Program-made: the position numbers and the translations under genes
Shown here: positions 54,126 through 62,998 of the stretch, in pieces
Layout of the letters: each line of letters opens with the position of its first letter
How positions within the stretch are numbered: position 1 is the first letter of the stretch
Source: Mogibacterium sp.
GTDB lineage: Bacteria > Bacillota > Clostridia > Peptostreptococcales > Anaerovoracaceae
Direction of reading: 5' to 3'
NCBI GenBank assembly: GCA_017510725.1
Contig: JAFWMD010000030.1
Span: 21,150-85,149 of the forward strand
DNA: 64,000 nt
Notes under the pieces: generated by a model
Databases searched by the model: none
What the model was told of the DNA's origin: nothing
Seen by the model: the letters and a program-made list of their open reading frames with translations, nothing else

Positions 54126-55112
54126 ATGCGCAAATATATTATAAAAAGATTGCTGCAGTCTATCGTGATACTGTTCTTCGTAGCTTTCATCATTTATGCG
54201 CTGATGAGATGCCTGCCGACTTCGTATGTTGAGTCAATGGCCAGGCAGAAATCCATGCAGGCAGGTTCCAAGAGCTACGAAGAGTGGATGGAGCAACTGA
54301 CAGCCATGTACAACATGGATGGAAGCATTATTGCAGGCTACTTCAAGTGGCTTGGATCCATGCTGAGAGGCGAATTCGGCGACAGCTGGAGATGGACTGT
54401 ACCTGTGCTCCAGAAATTCAATGACACTGTATGGCTGTCATTCGTGATGGGATTCATTTCGTTCTTTTTCGAGGTGATCATCGCGATCCCGCTGGGCATC
54501 ATAGCGGCAACAAAACAATACTCTAAAACAGACTATACTATATCTGTCATAGCGCTGGCAGGTATTTCACTTCCGACGTTCTTCTTTGCATCGCTTCTTA
54601 AGCTGGTATTTTCAGTCAAACTCGGCTGGTTCGACCTGTACGGACTGGTAGGCCGCAATTACGATCAGCTCTCGACTTTCGGCCAGCTGATGGATAAAGC
54701 CAACCATCTGGTGCTGCCTATAATCACCCTGGTCGTAGTCAGCATGGGAGCTTTGATGCGTTATACCAGGACTAATATGCTTGAGGTCCTGAGCGCTGAC
54801 TACATACGTACCGCAAGGGCTAAGGGCCTGTCAGAGAGGAAGGTCATATATCATCACGCATTCAGGAATACGCTGATTCCTATAGTAACGATCATCGGCG
54901 GAACTCTTCCGTCACTGTTCTCTGGTGCGCTGATAACTGAGACACTGTTCGGCATACCGGGCATAGGATTTGCTTCGTATCAGTCAATGGTAGCGGGAGA
55001 TATTCCATTCTCCATGTTCTTTATGGTATTCACGGCAATACTCACGCTGCTGGGCAACCTCATAGCTGACGTGCTGTACGCGGTCGTTGACCCGCGCGTC
55101 AGAATAGCTTAG
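54126..55112 (+). CDS. Oligopeptide ABC transporter permease (OppB-type), system 2
   Basis: 328 residues with GAGGTGAT upstream. N-terminus IIKRLLQSIVILFFVAF is the usual OppB first helix; six helices follow. The EAA loop is in IRTARAKGLSERKVIYHHAFRNTL. The outer loop after helix 1 (SMARQKSMQAGSKSYEEWM) is slightly longer than in system 1. It forms the membrane channel with the next gene's product. Confidence 0.92.
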   Translation: MRKYIIKRLLQSIVILFFVAFIIYALMRCLPTSYVESMARQKSMQAGSKSYEEWMEQLTAMYNMDGSIIAGYFKWLGSMLRGEFGDSWRWTVPVLQKFNDTVWLSFVMGFISFFFEVIIAIPLGIIAATKQYSKTDYTISVIALAGISLPTFFFASLLKLVFSVKLGWFDLYGLVGRNYDQLSTFGQLMDKANHLVLPIITLVVVSMGALMRYTRTNMLEVLSADYIRTARAKGLSERKVIYHHAFRNTLIPIVTIIGGTLPSLFSGALITETLFGIPGIGFASYQSMVAGDIPFSMFFMVFTAILTLLGNLIADVLYAVVDPRVRIA

Positions 55113-55126
55113 AAAGGAGGGACGAC

Positions 55127-56719
55127 ATGGAAGACATGAAAGATAAAAAAGACATGCTGGAAAACATGGAACCCTCTGCAGAGGTAAAGGAAGCAGCTGC
55201 GGCAGCTGAAGAAGAATACTCACTCAGTGACGACAGGCGTGTCAGAGTGCTCTCACCGGGACAGCTGGTAATGAAGAGATTTTTCCGTAACAGACTCGCT
55301 GTTACCGGAATGGTGATTCTGCTTGCCATGTTCTTATTCTCATTCTTAGGCGGACTTCTTTCACCATATGACGAGGATCAGAAATTCTACAGGGTAGATG
55401 TTCAGGCGAAGGACTTCGCCGGCATCCTGCATAACGAGGAATTCCGTTACACTGTAGGAGACAACGATCTTTTCAAGAGTTCGGTACACGCCCAGGCTCT
55501 TAAGGCGATAATCCAGGGCAATGACAGTTTCGAGTATAACGATAACAGCTATACACTCGAAAAGCTCACCGATGACGCATATGTTATCAACAGCGGCGGC
55601 AAAGCGGTCGGTATCGCAAGTAAGGAGCTCGTGAACCCGTCAACACCGGACACAAAGATCAGCTTCGAGTTTTCACTTGAAGCGCTGAAAGCAAAGACTG
55701 GCGGAGATAAAAAATTCACTGCTGACGGTAAGGAATACAACATCGATGCCGAAGGTATCATCACGGATAAGTCGGGTACTGAAGTCGCTTATGTTAGCCA
55801 GTACATCGTTCGTGCGGTGATGTCGGATGTATTCTTCTCAAGAGAACTCAAGAATCAGCTTATTGATGCAGTCGAATCAGGAAGGGATTCATTCGAATAT
55901 ACTGATGAGAATGGTGTCACTGCAGAATACATCCTTAAGTATGATGCTGCTACCAAGGCATGGGATGTAAAGCAGGAGATCGACACAAAGGTATTCGATA
56001 CATACTCGCCTCCATCAAAGGCTCACTGGCTCGGTACTGACCGTAACGGCATGGACATGCTGACCAGACTGATGTACGGCGGACGCATCTCGCTGATCAT
56101 CGGTTTCATCGCAGTATTTATCGAAACGATCATCGGAGTCATCATGGGCGGCATCGCCGGATACTTCGGAGGATGGATAGACGGACTCATCATGAGAATA
56201 GTAGATATATTCTACTGTATCCCGAGCCTGCCTTTCATAATCATCGTCGGTGCTGCAATGGATGCTGCAAACACACCGTCACTCTTACGAATATTCTATC
56301 TGATGCTGATCCTCGGATTCCTGGGATGGGCAGGTGTAGCCAGACTTGTAAGAGGTCAGATCCTGTCCCTGCGTGAGCAGGAGTTCATGACAGCTACAGA
56401 AGCCTGCGGCATCGCTCCTTCACGGAGAATCTTCAGGCATCTGATACCTAACGTAATGCCTCAGCTCATCGTTTACATGACAATGGGTCTGGGCAGCACG
56501 ATTATAACAGAGGCGACGCTGTCGTTCCTCGGACTGGGTGTAAGATTCCCGTTCGCGTCCTGGGGAAATATCATCAATGACGTAAACGACACGTTCGTAT
56601 TAACTAATTATTGGTTTATCTGGATACCTGCGGGCGTACTGCTGCTGACGACCGTGCTTGCGTTCAATATCGTAGGCGATGGTCTCAGAGATGCGTTCGA
56701 CCCTAAGATGAAGCGTTAA
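55127..56719 (+). CDS. Oligopeptide ABC transporter permease (OppC-type) with very large extracytoplasmic insert, system 2
   Basis: 530 residues, AAAGGAGG upstream. After an acidic N-terminus of about 50 residues and helix 1 (about 61-80), LLSPYDEDQ appears. About 210 extra residues follow before LGTDRNGMDMLTRLMYGGR. The insert contains two related stretches with DSFEYNDNSYTLEKL and DSFEYTDENGVTAEYILKY, so it looks like a duplicated beta unit. The other five helices and the EAA loop (MTATEACGIAPSRRIFRHLIPN) are normal. The insert must lie outside, close to the binding protein. System 1 has a shorter version. Confidence 0.92.
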   Translation: MEDMKDKKDMLENMEPSAEVKEAAAAAEEEYSLSDDRRVRVLSPGQLVMKRFFRNRLAVTGMVILLAMFLFSFLGGLLSPYDEDQKFYRVDVQAKDFAGILHNEEFRYTVGDNDLFKSSVHAQALKAIIQGNDSFEYNDNSYTLEKLTDDAYVINSGGKAVGIASKELVNPSTPDTKISFEFSLEALKAKTGGDKKFTADGKEYNIDAEGIITDKSGTEVAYVSQYIVRAVMSDVFFSRELKNQLIDAVESGRDSFEYTDENGVTAEYILKYDAATKAWDVKQEIDTKVFDTYSPPSKAHWLGTDRNGMDMLTRLMYGGRISLIIGFIAVFIETIIGVIMGGIAGYFGGWIDGLIMRIVDIFYCIPSLPFIIIVGAAMDAANTPSLLRIFYLMLILGFLGWAGVARLVRGQILSLREQEFMTATEACGIAPSRRIFRHLIPNVMPQLIVYMTMGLGSTIITEATLSFLGLGVRFPFASWGNIINDVNDTFVLTNYWFIWIPAGVLLLTTVLAFNIVGDGLRDAFDPKMKR

Positions 56720-56731
56720 GGAGGGAAGATA

Positions 56732-57889
56732 ATGGCTAAGAAAAAAGACACGGCAGGTTATCTTTCCAATAAGGAATCGCGCAGGATCGCAAAGGAAAAC
56801 AGAAAGATAACCGATGAATTCGAAAAGAGGTACAAAAGAAAGAACGTTCCTGAAAGCGAGTATCTCACTGAGATGCACGACAAAAACAACGTTCTTGAGA
56901 TCGATGATCTGCACACATACTTCTTCACGGATGTCGGAACTGCAAAGGCCGTAGACGGTGTTACATTCGAAGTTCCTCAGGGCAAGACCGTGGGAGTTGT
57001 AGGAGAGTCAGGATGCGGCAAGTCCGTTACAAGTCTCTCTACTATGCAGCTCCTGCAAAGACCTCAGGGACAGATTGTCAGCGGTGAAATCAGGATCAAT
57101 CTGGGTGACAAGGCTTACGATATCGCAAAGACGCCAATAGAGGTAATGCAGAAGCTCCGTGGAAATTTCATATCCATGGTATTCCAGGAGCCTATGACGA
57201 GCCTTAACCCTGTATTCAGGATAGGTGACCAGATCAATGAAGTCCTTGAGCTTCACGCCGGAGACAAACTGTCGAAGGAAGAGATCAAAGCCAGATCAAT
57301 CGAAATGCTCGAACTGGTAGGAATCGCTAACTCTGAGGGCGTGTATAAGATGTATCCGCACGAGCTCTCCGGAGGTATGAGACAGCGTGTCATGATCGCT
57401 ATCGCTCTGGCATGCAACCCTCGACTGATCATTGCAGATGAGCCTACAACGGCTCTGGACGTTACGATTCAGGCTCAGATTCTTGACCTGTTCAGGAATC
57501 TGAAAGACAGGATCAATTCGTCTATCATGATCATCACTCATGACCTTGGCGTTATTGCTGAAATGGCGGATTACGTCGTTGTAATGTATGCGGGACGTAT
57601 CGTTGAGAAGGGTACTGCTGAAGAGATTTTCGCGAACCCTGCTCATCCGTACACGATAGGACTGATGGCATCCAAGCCGGTAGTAGGTAAGAAGGTCGAT
57701 AAGCTTTACTCGATACCGGGCAAGGTCCCTAATCCTATCAACATGCCAAACTACTGCTATTTCAGAGACCGCTGCGAGATGAAGTGCGGGCCTGAGTGCG
57801 ATGGAGAGTATCCGCATGAGATCAGCCTGTCGCCGACTCACAAGGTAAGCTGCTATCGCTACTACGCTGAGAAGGGAAAGGAGGGTTAG
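56732..57889 (+). CDS. Oligopeptide ABC transporter ATPase OppD-type, system 2
   Basis: 385 residues, AAGGAGGG upstream. An extra, highly charged N-terminus of about 45 residues (AKKKDTAGYLSNKESRRIAK) precedes the ATPase. Walker [15 protein letters not shown]-loop MVFQEPMTSLNP, signature ELSGGMRQRVMIAIAL, Walker [13 protein letters not shown], then IITHDLGVIAEM. The C-terminal Cys cluster (CYFRDRCEMKCGPEC) matches those of related ATPases. Confidence 0.95.
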   Translation: MAKKKDTAGYLSNKESRRIAKENRKITDEFEKRYKRKNVPESEYLTEMHDKNNVLEIDDLHTYFFTDVGTAKAVDGVTFEVPQGKTVGVVGESGCGKSVTSLSTMQLLQRPQGQIVSGEIRINLGDKAYDIAKTPIEVMQKLRGNFISMVFQEPMTSLNPVFRIGDQINEVLELHAGDKLSKEEIKARSIEMLELVGIANSEGVYKMYPHELSGGMRQRVMIAIALACNPRLIIADEPTTALDVTIQAQILDLFRNLKDRINSSIMIITHDLGVIAEMADYVVVMYAGRIVEKGTAEEIFANPAHPYTIGLMASKPVVGKKVDKLYSIPGKVPNPINMPNYCYFRDRCEMKCGPECDGEYPHEISLSPTHKVSCYRYYAEKGKEG

Positions 57890-57892
57890 AAA

Positions 57893-59026
57893 ATGAGTAA
57901 AAGTGTTCGTAACCCGTCAGAGCATCTGAATGAACATGCAGATTTCATTTCCCATCAGCCTGTGGAAGGCAGCAATCCGCGCAGGCAGCCGCAGGTCAGG
58001 GAAGACTCGACCGGCGCAAAGCTTGAGTATGATCCGCAGTATATACTGCAGGTAAGAGATCTCAAGAAGCACTTTCCGATCAAGGATGGAATGCTTGGCA
58101 GAGTGACAGGATATGTAAAGGCTGTAGATGGTGTTACATTCAATCTGAAACGCGGGACAACGATGGGACTCGTAGGTGAGTCCGGATGCGGCAAAACGAC
58201 TTGCGGCCGTACCATCCTGAGACTATCGGGTGACAAGACTGCAGGTGAAGTACTCTTTAACGGTAAAGAGGTATATGACTTCACCAAGAAAGAAATGCAC
58301 GATGCCCGTACAAAGATGCAGATCATCTTTCAGGATCCGTTCTCATCGCTGTCACCGAGAATGCCGGTAGGTGAGATCATCGGTGAGGCAGTCAGAGAGC
58401 ATAAACTGGTGCCGAAGGCAGAATTCGACGATTATATTGACGACATCATGGACAAGTGCGGACTGCAGCCTTTCCATAAGGACAGATATCCGCATGAATT
58501 CTCAGGCGGCCAGAGACAGCGTATATGCATCGCAAGAGCGCTTGCTCTCAACCCTGAGTTCGTGGTCTGTGACGAACCGGTATCTGCGCTCGACGTGTCG
58601 ATACAGGCTCAGATCATCAACCTGCTCGAAGACCTGCAGGAGCATTTCGGCCTTACGTATCTGTTCATCTCCCATGACCTTTCGGTCGTAGAGCATATCT
58701 CTGATACGGTCGGAGTCATGTACCTGGGCAACCTCGTGGAATACGGAGAGACCGACGATATATTCAGGAATCCGCTGCATCCGTACACAAAGGCACTTTT
58801 CTCAGCTATCCCTGTTCCTGACCCTACGGTCAAGATGAAGAGGATAGTCCTTGAGGGATCAATACCTTCACCGGCAAATCCACCGGAAGGATGCAAGTTC
58901 CACACAAGATGCGCGCAGTGCATGGAAAAATGCAAGCACGAAGTTCCGGTACAGAAAGAAATCGAACCGGGCCACTATGTTGTTTGCCATCTGTATGATG
59001 AAGTGCCTGCGGCAGAAGACAAATAG
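57893..59026 (+). CDS. Oligopeptide ABC transporter ATPase OppF-type, system 2
   Basis: 377 residues; the start lies three bases after the previous stop, with AAGGAGGG upstream. An N-terminal extension of about 50 polar residues (NPSEHLNEHADFISHQP) precedes the ATPase: Walker [16 protein letters not shown]-loop QIIFQDPFSSLSPRM, signature EFSGGQRQRICIARAL, Walker B FVVCDEPVSALD. C-terminal Cys cluster CKFHTRCAQCMEKC. Last gene of the operon, followed by a long hairpin. Confidence 0.95.
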   Translation: MSKSVRNPSEHLNEHADFISHQPVEGSNPRRQPQVREDSTGAKLEYDPQYILQVRDLKKHFPIKDGMLGRVTGYVKAVDGVTFNLKRGTTMGLVGESGCGKTTCGRTILRLSGDKTAGEVLFNGKEVYDFTKKEMHDARTKMQIIFQDPFSSLSPRMPVGEIIGEAVREHKLVPKAEFDDYIDDIMDKCGLQPFHKDRYPHEFSGGQRQRICIARALALNPEFVVCDEPVSALDVSIQAQIINLLEDLQEHFGLTYLFISHDLSVVEHISDTVGVMYLGNLVEYGETDDIFRNPLHPYTKALFSAIPVPDPTVKMKRIVLEGSIPSPANPPEGCKFHTRCAQCMEKCKHEVPVQKEIEPGHYVVCHLYDEVPAAEDK

Positions 59027-59036
59027 TTTAAGCATA

Positions 59037-59085
59037 AAGGGACGGCCTTCTGCCGCACGCGGCTGAGGTCCGTCCCTTGAGTTTT
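59037..59085 (+). terminator. Terminator-like hairpin after the second oligopeptide operon
   Basis: AAGGGACGG (59037-59045) and CCGTCCCTT (59070-59078) pair perfectly, with GCCGC and GCGGC inside; GAGTTTTC follows. The short T-run may allow read-through into the next small gene. Confidence 0.7.
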
Positions 59086-59097
59086 CAGGGCAGAAAC

Positions 59098-59391
59098 ATG
59101 GAAGATAAAAAACAATTCGAAGATGATGATGAGCGCGTGATAGCGGACATGAGCGGTATCGAAAGACAGCCGGTGTTTTTCCCGAGCGCTGAATCGATCA
59201 GAAGGGTAAAGGAAAACAGGGCTGACTTTTCTGAGCCTCCGTCAAAAAGCTATTCACAGGGACCTGAATATTTAGATAAAGAAGGACGCCGCGCTATGAT
59301 AGGCGGCGCCGTCAGTGCAATGCTTCTTGTCGGAGGACTGCTTGCTGCAGGTTTTGCTCTTATGATCCTCCTGATAGGACATCTTCATTAG
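59098..59391 (+). CDS. Small C-tail-anchored membrane protein, unknown function
   Basis: 97 residues from ATG 59098 (CAGGG upstream); a TTG at 59077 is also possible. The first 60 residues are charged (EDKKQFEDDDERVIADM) and contain SAESIRRVKENR; the end is a membrane helix (IGGAVSAMLLVGGLLAAG and on to ILLIGHLH). It overlaps the convergent muramidase gene tail to tail by four bases. No family recognised. Confidence 0.6.
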   Translation: MEDKKQFEDDDERVIADMSGIERQPVFFPSAESIRRVKENRADFSEPPSKSYSQGPEYLDKEGRRAMIGGAVSAMLLVGGLLAAGFALMILLIGHLH

Positions 59392-60653
59392 TTCTTATTG
59401 TACAGAATATCCATATCGACATCTCCGCTGATTCCGGATATCTTACCAGTGCAGCTTGCCTGCCACAGCATATACGGACCTTTGTAGTCCGTTTTTTCTG
59501 TGTAATGAGCAAGCCATACAGGTCTTATGTCTGTTTCCTTCCACACATTTTCGAGGTAGTTTTTACTGCTGTACAGCATGCATCCGTATCCGTCCTGCGA
59601 TAGCTCGTCTGCAAACACGTCATAAAGTCTGTTGATTTCGTACAGGCTGATACCGTAATCCTGGAAATTACTGAAATCTTCCCAGTCAAATGCTACAGGA
59701 AGGTCCAGATTTGCACCCTTGAGAGTCTCTTTGATCCATTTAGCGGAATTGCGCACCTGTTCCTCTGTGTTATCAGTGCTGTACAGATATATACCGGTTT
59801 TCAGGCCTGCAGCTCTGGCACCCTGAAGGTTACGTGAGAATTTTTTGTCAATGGTTACACCTTTTTCAGACGTGTAGCCGATTCTTATGATAACAAACTC
59901 GCAGCCGGCTTTTTTTACAGCTTTGAAGTCGATGTCGTCCTGCCAGGCTGATACATCTATGCCATACATCTTCCCCTTGCCTTTATTTGCTGATACGAAA
60001 TCAGCGAATTTTGTACGCTCAGCCGTATCTGTATAAGAAGGAAGTTCATCTGCGACTTCTACTGTCAGATTCCACTCAGTAGCATTGCCGGAGGAGTCGG
60101 TAACTTTAATATGAAGAGGGTATTTCCCGGATTTTTCCATATCGACCTTGCCGTCTACGGACAGGAGAGGCGTTGGATCAGCGTTGTCACCGTATGCAAT
60201 AAGCTCGTTTATATCAAATTCCGAGCCGCGTTCCAGTACGGCATCGTCCCAGCTCCAGATCTTAAGAGGCGGGATGCTGTCAGTTACAGTATAGGCAAGC
60301 CTGAATTCCTTTGTAGGATTGAGAAGACCTCCGAATAAAGATTTTGTAGCTGTGTATACGATTTCTTTTTTACCGACAGAATCCGATTCAAGATAGTCCG
60401 CTTCAGGGGAAATATCGCCATTTGATTCCTTCACGAATTTCATGGACGGGTAGCTTTCACCGAACTCCAGAACCGGCGCTTCCTCCGTAAAAGTAACTGA
60501 AAGTGAGTCATAGGATGTTTTATAGAAGTATGCAGTTGCTCCTGCTACTGCGGCTGCAAGTACCAGTATGAGGATAAGCAGGGCTTTAAGCGGCCCGTGC
60601 TTCTTTTTTTTCTTTTCAACTACAGGTTCGTCTTTGTATCTGTCGCTTCTCAT
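59388..60653 (-). CDS. Membrane-anchored GH25 muramidase
   Basis: 421 residues. A basic N-terminus and a membrane helix (about 23-44, ALLILILVLAAAVAGATAYF) place it on the outer face. Residues about 50-215 hold two beta-sandwich modules (the second with DPTPLLSVDGKVDMEKSG, immunoglobulin-like). The GH25 lysozyme barrel (about 228-421) has GIDVSAWQDDIDF, FVIIRIGYTSEKG, and the catalytic pair in VAFDWEDF. GH25 enzymes cut the MurNAc-GlcNAc bond of peptidoglycan. The ATG is preceded by GGAGG. A good promoter lies just upstream on the minus strand. Confidence 0.92.
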   Translation of the reverse strand: MRSDRYKDEPVVEKKKKKHGPLKALLILILVLAAAVAGATAYFYKTSYDSLSVTFTEEAPVLEFGESYPSMKFVKESNGDISPEADYLESDSVGKKEIVYTATKSLFGGLLNPTKEFRLAYTVTDSIPPLKIWSWDDAVLERGSEFDINELIAYGDNADPTPLLSVDGKVDMEKSGKYPLHIKVTDSSGNATEWNLTVEVADELPSYTDTAERTKFADFVSANKGKGKMYGIDVSAWQDDIDFKAVKKAGCEFVIIRIGYTSEKGVTIDKKFSRNLQGARAAGLKTGIYLYSTDNTEEQVRNSAKWIKETLKGANLDLPVAFDWEDFSNFQDYGISLYEINRLYDVFADELSQDGYGCMLYSSKNYLENVWKETDIRPVWLAHYTEKTDYKGPYMLWQASCTGKISGISGDVDMDILYNKN

Positions 60654-60694
60654 TGAGCTCCCTCCGGAGAGTCTTCCGATATAATATGATTAAT

Positions 60695-60723
60695 ATCCTA
60701 GTATGCCGGAGCCGCAAAGTCAA
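60695..60723 (-). promoter_or_regulatory. Promoter of the GH25 muramidase
   Basis: On the minus strand TTGACT (complement of 60718-60723) and TAGGAT (complement of 60695-60700) are separated by 17 bases. Confidence 0.5.
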
Positions 60724-60731
60724 ATTTATTA

Positions 60732-60740
60732 TGGTACAAT
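60732..60740 (+). promoter_or_regulatory. Extended -10 of ylmH, predicting a leaderless mRNA
   Basis: TGGTACAAT (60732-60740) ends six bases before the ATG at 60747, so transcription should begin at or next to the start codon. No ribosome binding site is present between them. Confidence 0.45.
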
Positions 60741-60746
60741 ACGCGT

Positions 60747-61508
60747 ATGACAAAAGATGAACTTATAACAGCGAGAATAGAAGACAGGATATCACAGTGC
60801 CGTGACGGCTATTACGTGACCTCTACAGGCTTCCTCGATACGCATGAACAGGCGCTCGCCATTGCAGTGTCAAGGCATGCGGCAGGAGTCCGTACTTTCA
60901 TGTATGGAGGATATGATGAGGCTGAGCGCAGGATGCTGGTTTGTATTCCGAAGGACCTTCCAATAAGTGATGAGGATGCTGTGGAAGGATTGCTCAGTGT
61001 TCTGAGGGTAAAGCTTCCTGCTATTTCGCGTGAACTCAGCCACAGGGACTATCTTGGATCGCTGCTCGGGCTCGGCATCGAGAGGAGACTTACGGGAGAC
61101 ATACTCGTCAGACCGGGTGGCGCAGATATTTTCATAGTCCCTGGCATTGAGGAATTCCTTCTTGGTGAACTGCACCGCGTAGGTTCAGTAGAGATAAAAA
61201 CGGAGACGGTTCCACTGGAGGATCTGATCATTCCTGAAGCACGGATCGAGTACATAAAAGACAGCGTGAGTTCGGTAAGACTCGACAGCATAGTCTCATC
61301 TGCATTCAGGATATCAAGAGGCAAGGCGGCAGAAGCTATAAGAAAGGGACTTGTGTCCGTGGATCACGCAGAATGCCTGAAACCCGACGCTGCAGTCCAC
61401 GAAGGCTCATCGATCGTACTCAAGGGGAAGGGAAAGGCTGTTCTTGACGAGACGGGAGGGGAGTCCCGAAAAGGACGAATTCGCATAGTCATAAAGCGAT
61501 TCGTCTGA
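60747..61508 (+). CDS. ylmH: S4-domain RNA-binding protein, YlmH-like
   Basis: 253 residues. The N-terminal two thirds contain the YlmH core: SRHAAGVRTFMYGGYDEAER, LSHRDYLGSLLGLGIERRL (a conserved family motif) and GDILVRPGGADIF. The last 70 residues are an S4 RNA-binding domain (VRLDSIVSSAFRISRGKAAEAI, then VSVDH). In Bacillus YlmH works in ribosome-associated quality control by binding stalled 50S subunits. It is usually encoded beside division genes, but is alone here. Its mRNA may be leaderless. Confidence 0.88.
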   Translation: MTKDELITARIEDRISQCRDGYYVTSTGFLDTHEQALAIAVSRHAAGVRTFMYGGYDEAERRMLVCIPKDLPISDEDAVEGLLSVLRVKLPAISRELSHRDYLGSLLGLGIERRLTGDILVRPGGADIFIVPGIEEFLLGELHRVGSVEIKTETVPLEDLIIPEARIEYIKDSVSSVRLDSIVSSAFRISRGKAAEAIRKGLVSVDHAECLKPDAAVHEGSSIVLKGKGKAVLDETGGESRKGRIRIVIKRFV

Positions 61509-61527
61509 CATGAAAGATGCAAAAAGA

Positions 61528-61570
61528 AATATCCCACAGGGCAGCCCTGCGGGATATTGTTTGTTTTGGA
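61528..61570 (+). terminator. Terminator of ylmH
   Basis: AATATCCC (61528-61535) and GGGATATT (61551-61558) pair, with CAGGG/CCCTG inside, then TGTTTGTTTTG. Confidence 0.85.
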
Positions 61571-61587
61571 TAAAAGGGTTTTACGTA

Positions 61588-62835
61588 TTATTTGGATGTG
61601 ACTTTACCGCCATTGTTACTTGAGATCCATCCGATCCAGGTCTTGCCTACATTGAGGTTCTGGAGCACGTATGAGTTTGCAAGAATCTCTTCATCAGTCA
61701 TTTCTTCGCCTTCTTCAGGTTCAGGGGAAACAATGACATACTTGTTGTAGACCGGCCATTCTGCGTTTTCATCAGCCTTGACAGTCTCTTTGGCTGCAGT
61801 CAGATTCTCATCGTTAGTGGCCTGTGCCGTTGCTGCGTCTGTCGATGGATCGATAATCTCGAGCTTGCCGTCAACTACCTGCCACTTGATATCCTTTACT
61901 GTTCCCTTGCTGAAGAGTTTGCCATCGCCTTTCTTGAGCTTGTAGTCACAGTATGTTACGCTTCCGGCGCTTCCAGGACCTTCATAGCCTTCCTTTGTGA
62001 TGTATTCGGTTTCATCAGAGAGGACAAGCAGGTTTTCTCTCTTGAGGTCGTTCTGGAAGTCACTTGTATGGTACATGCCGTCTTCCTCATTGTAAGTCCA
62101 GTATGTATCCTCAAATGCTCTTTCGGAGTATTTGACACCGATCTGTGTAGCTGCTGTCTCACTGACAGGCTCTGTGATTCTGTTAAAGCAGAGCTTGGTG
62201 TAATCATTAGGCTCTGTTCTGAAACCCTCATTCTTGATGGTTGCAGGCACCTTTTCACCATAGATTATGCCGCGGTGCTCAACATTAACCGGCCTGGAGG
62301 TATCTCTGCCGTACATGCCTTCCTTGTCATCAAGATACATCTGGTCGATATGATCTACCTTGTCACGCTTGAATACTGTCTTGGCACCGATATAATCTCC
62401 CTTTGAATGGCTCATTCCCCAATGAATGAATATGGAGTCAAAGAGCTCGGAGAACTTGACGAAAGGAGGACGTGCGCTTCTTGTAGGTCCGATGATCTCA
62501 GGAAGCTTCTCATAGTCAGCGTACAGCCAGAGAGTTCTGGTGATGCCGCCTTCGACCTCGCCCTGAAGAATGATGTCAGGTGAATAGTTCTCATCGTCCA
62601 TTCCCCACTGTGGCCTTGCATCCGGCGCGTTCTCAACTACGAATGCAGCAACACGTCTTCCCGCGGCAGCCTCATCGTAGCCTTGATCTGCTGTAGCACC
62701 CGTCAGAGAGTTGCTTGCCGGAGGTTCAGGTTCTTCAGGCTCCGCAATTTTGCTGCAGGCAGGAAGGAGAGCAGTACCAATCATTGTGATGCAGAGCAGC
62801 ATCACGAGTAAAAACTTACTTTTTGCTTTCTTCAT
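61588..62835 (-). CDS. DUF3048 lipoprotein (YerB-like)
   Basis: 415 residues, CAGGAGGT upstream. Lipoprotein signal ending LLPACSK (Cys27), so the mature protein sits on the outer face of the membrane. The two DUF3048 modules begin near VAAFVVENAPDARPQWG and run through IIGPTRSARPPFVKF and HRGIIYGEKVPATI, to a C-terminal GKTWIGWISSN. An acidic linker (SPEPEEGEEMTDEE) lies near the end. YerB and relatives are widespread in Bacillota without a clear function; an envelope role is likely. Confidence 0.88.
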   Translation of the reverse strand: MKKAKSKFLLVMLLCITMIGTALLPACSKIAEPEEPEPPASNSLTGATADQGYDEAAAGRRVAAFVVENAPDARPQWGMDDENYSPDIILQGEVEGGITRTLWLYADYEKLPEIIGPTRSARPPFVKFSELFDSIFIHWGMSHSKGDYIGAKTVFKRDKVDHIDQMYLDDKEGMYGRDTSRPVNVEHRGIIYGEKVPATIKNEGFRTEPNDYTKLCFNRITEPVSETAATQIGVKYSERAFEDTYWTYNEEDGMYHTSDFQNDLKRENLLVLSDETEYITKEGYEGPGSAGSVTYCDYKLKKGDGKLFSKGTVKDIKWQVVDGKLEIIDPSTDAATAQATNDENLTAAKETVKADENAEWPVYNKYVIVSPEPEEGEEMTDEEILANSYVLQNLNVGKTWIGWISSNNGGKVTSK

Positions 62836-62915
62836 ATAATTACCTCCTGACGCTCTGTCAGTATATATTCGTACACAATTATCTTACATTATGTATAAAT
62901 TATTAGTCCTGCATC

Positions 62916-62945
62916 TTAACACAATTTCATAGAATGTGTTATAGT
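62916..62945 (+). promoter_or_regulatory. Promoter of the pyridoxamine kinase gene
   Basis: TTAACA (62916-62921) and TATAGT (62940-62945) with an 18-base spacer. AACACA (62918-62923) and TGTGTT (62935-62940) form an inverted repeat across it. Confidence 0.5.
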
Positions 62946-62998
62946 ATGAGACGGTATAAAAGGGGACTGAGATTCTATTTTAAGGGGGTATATAGAAA

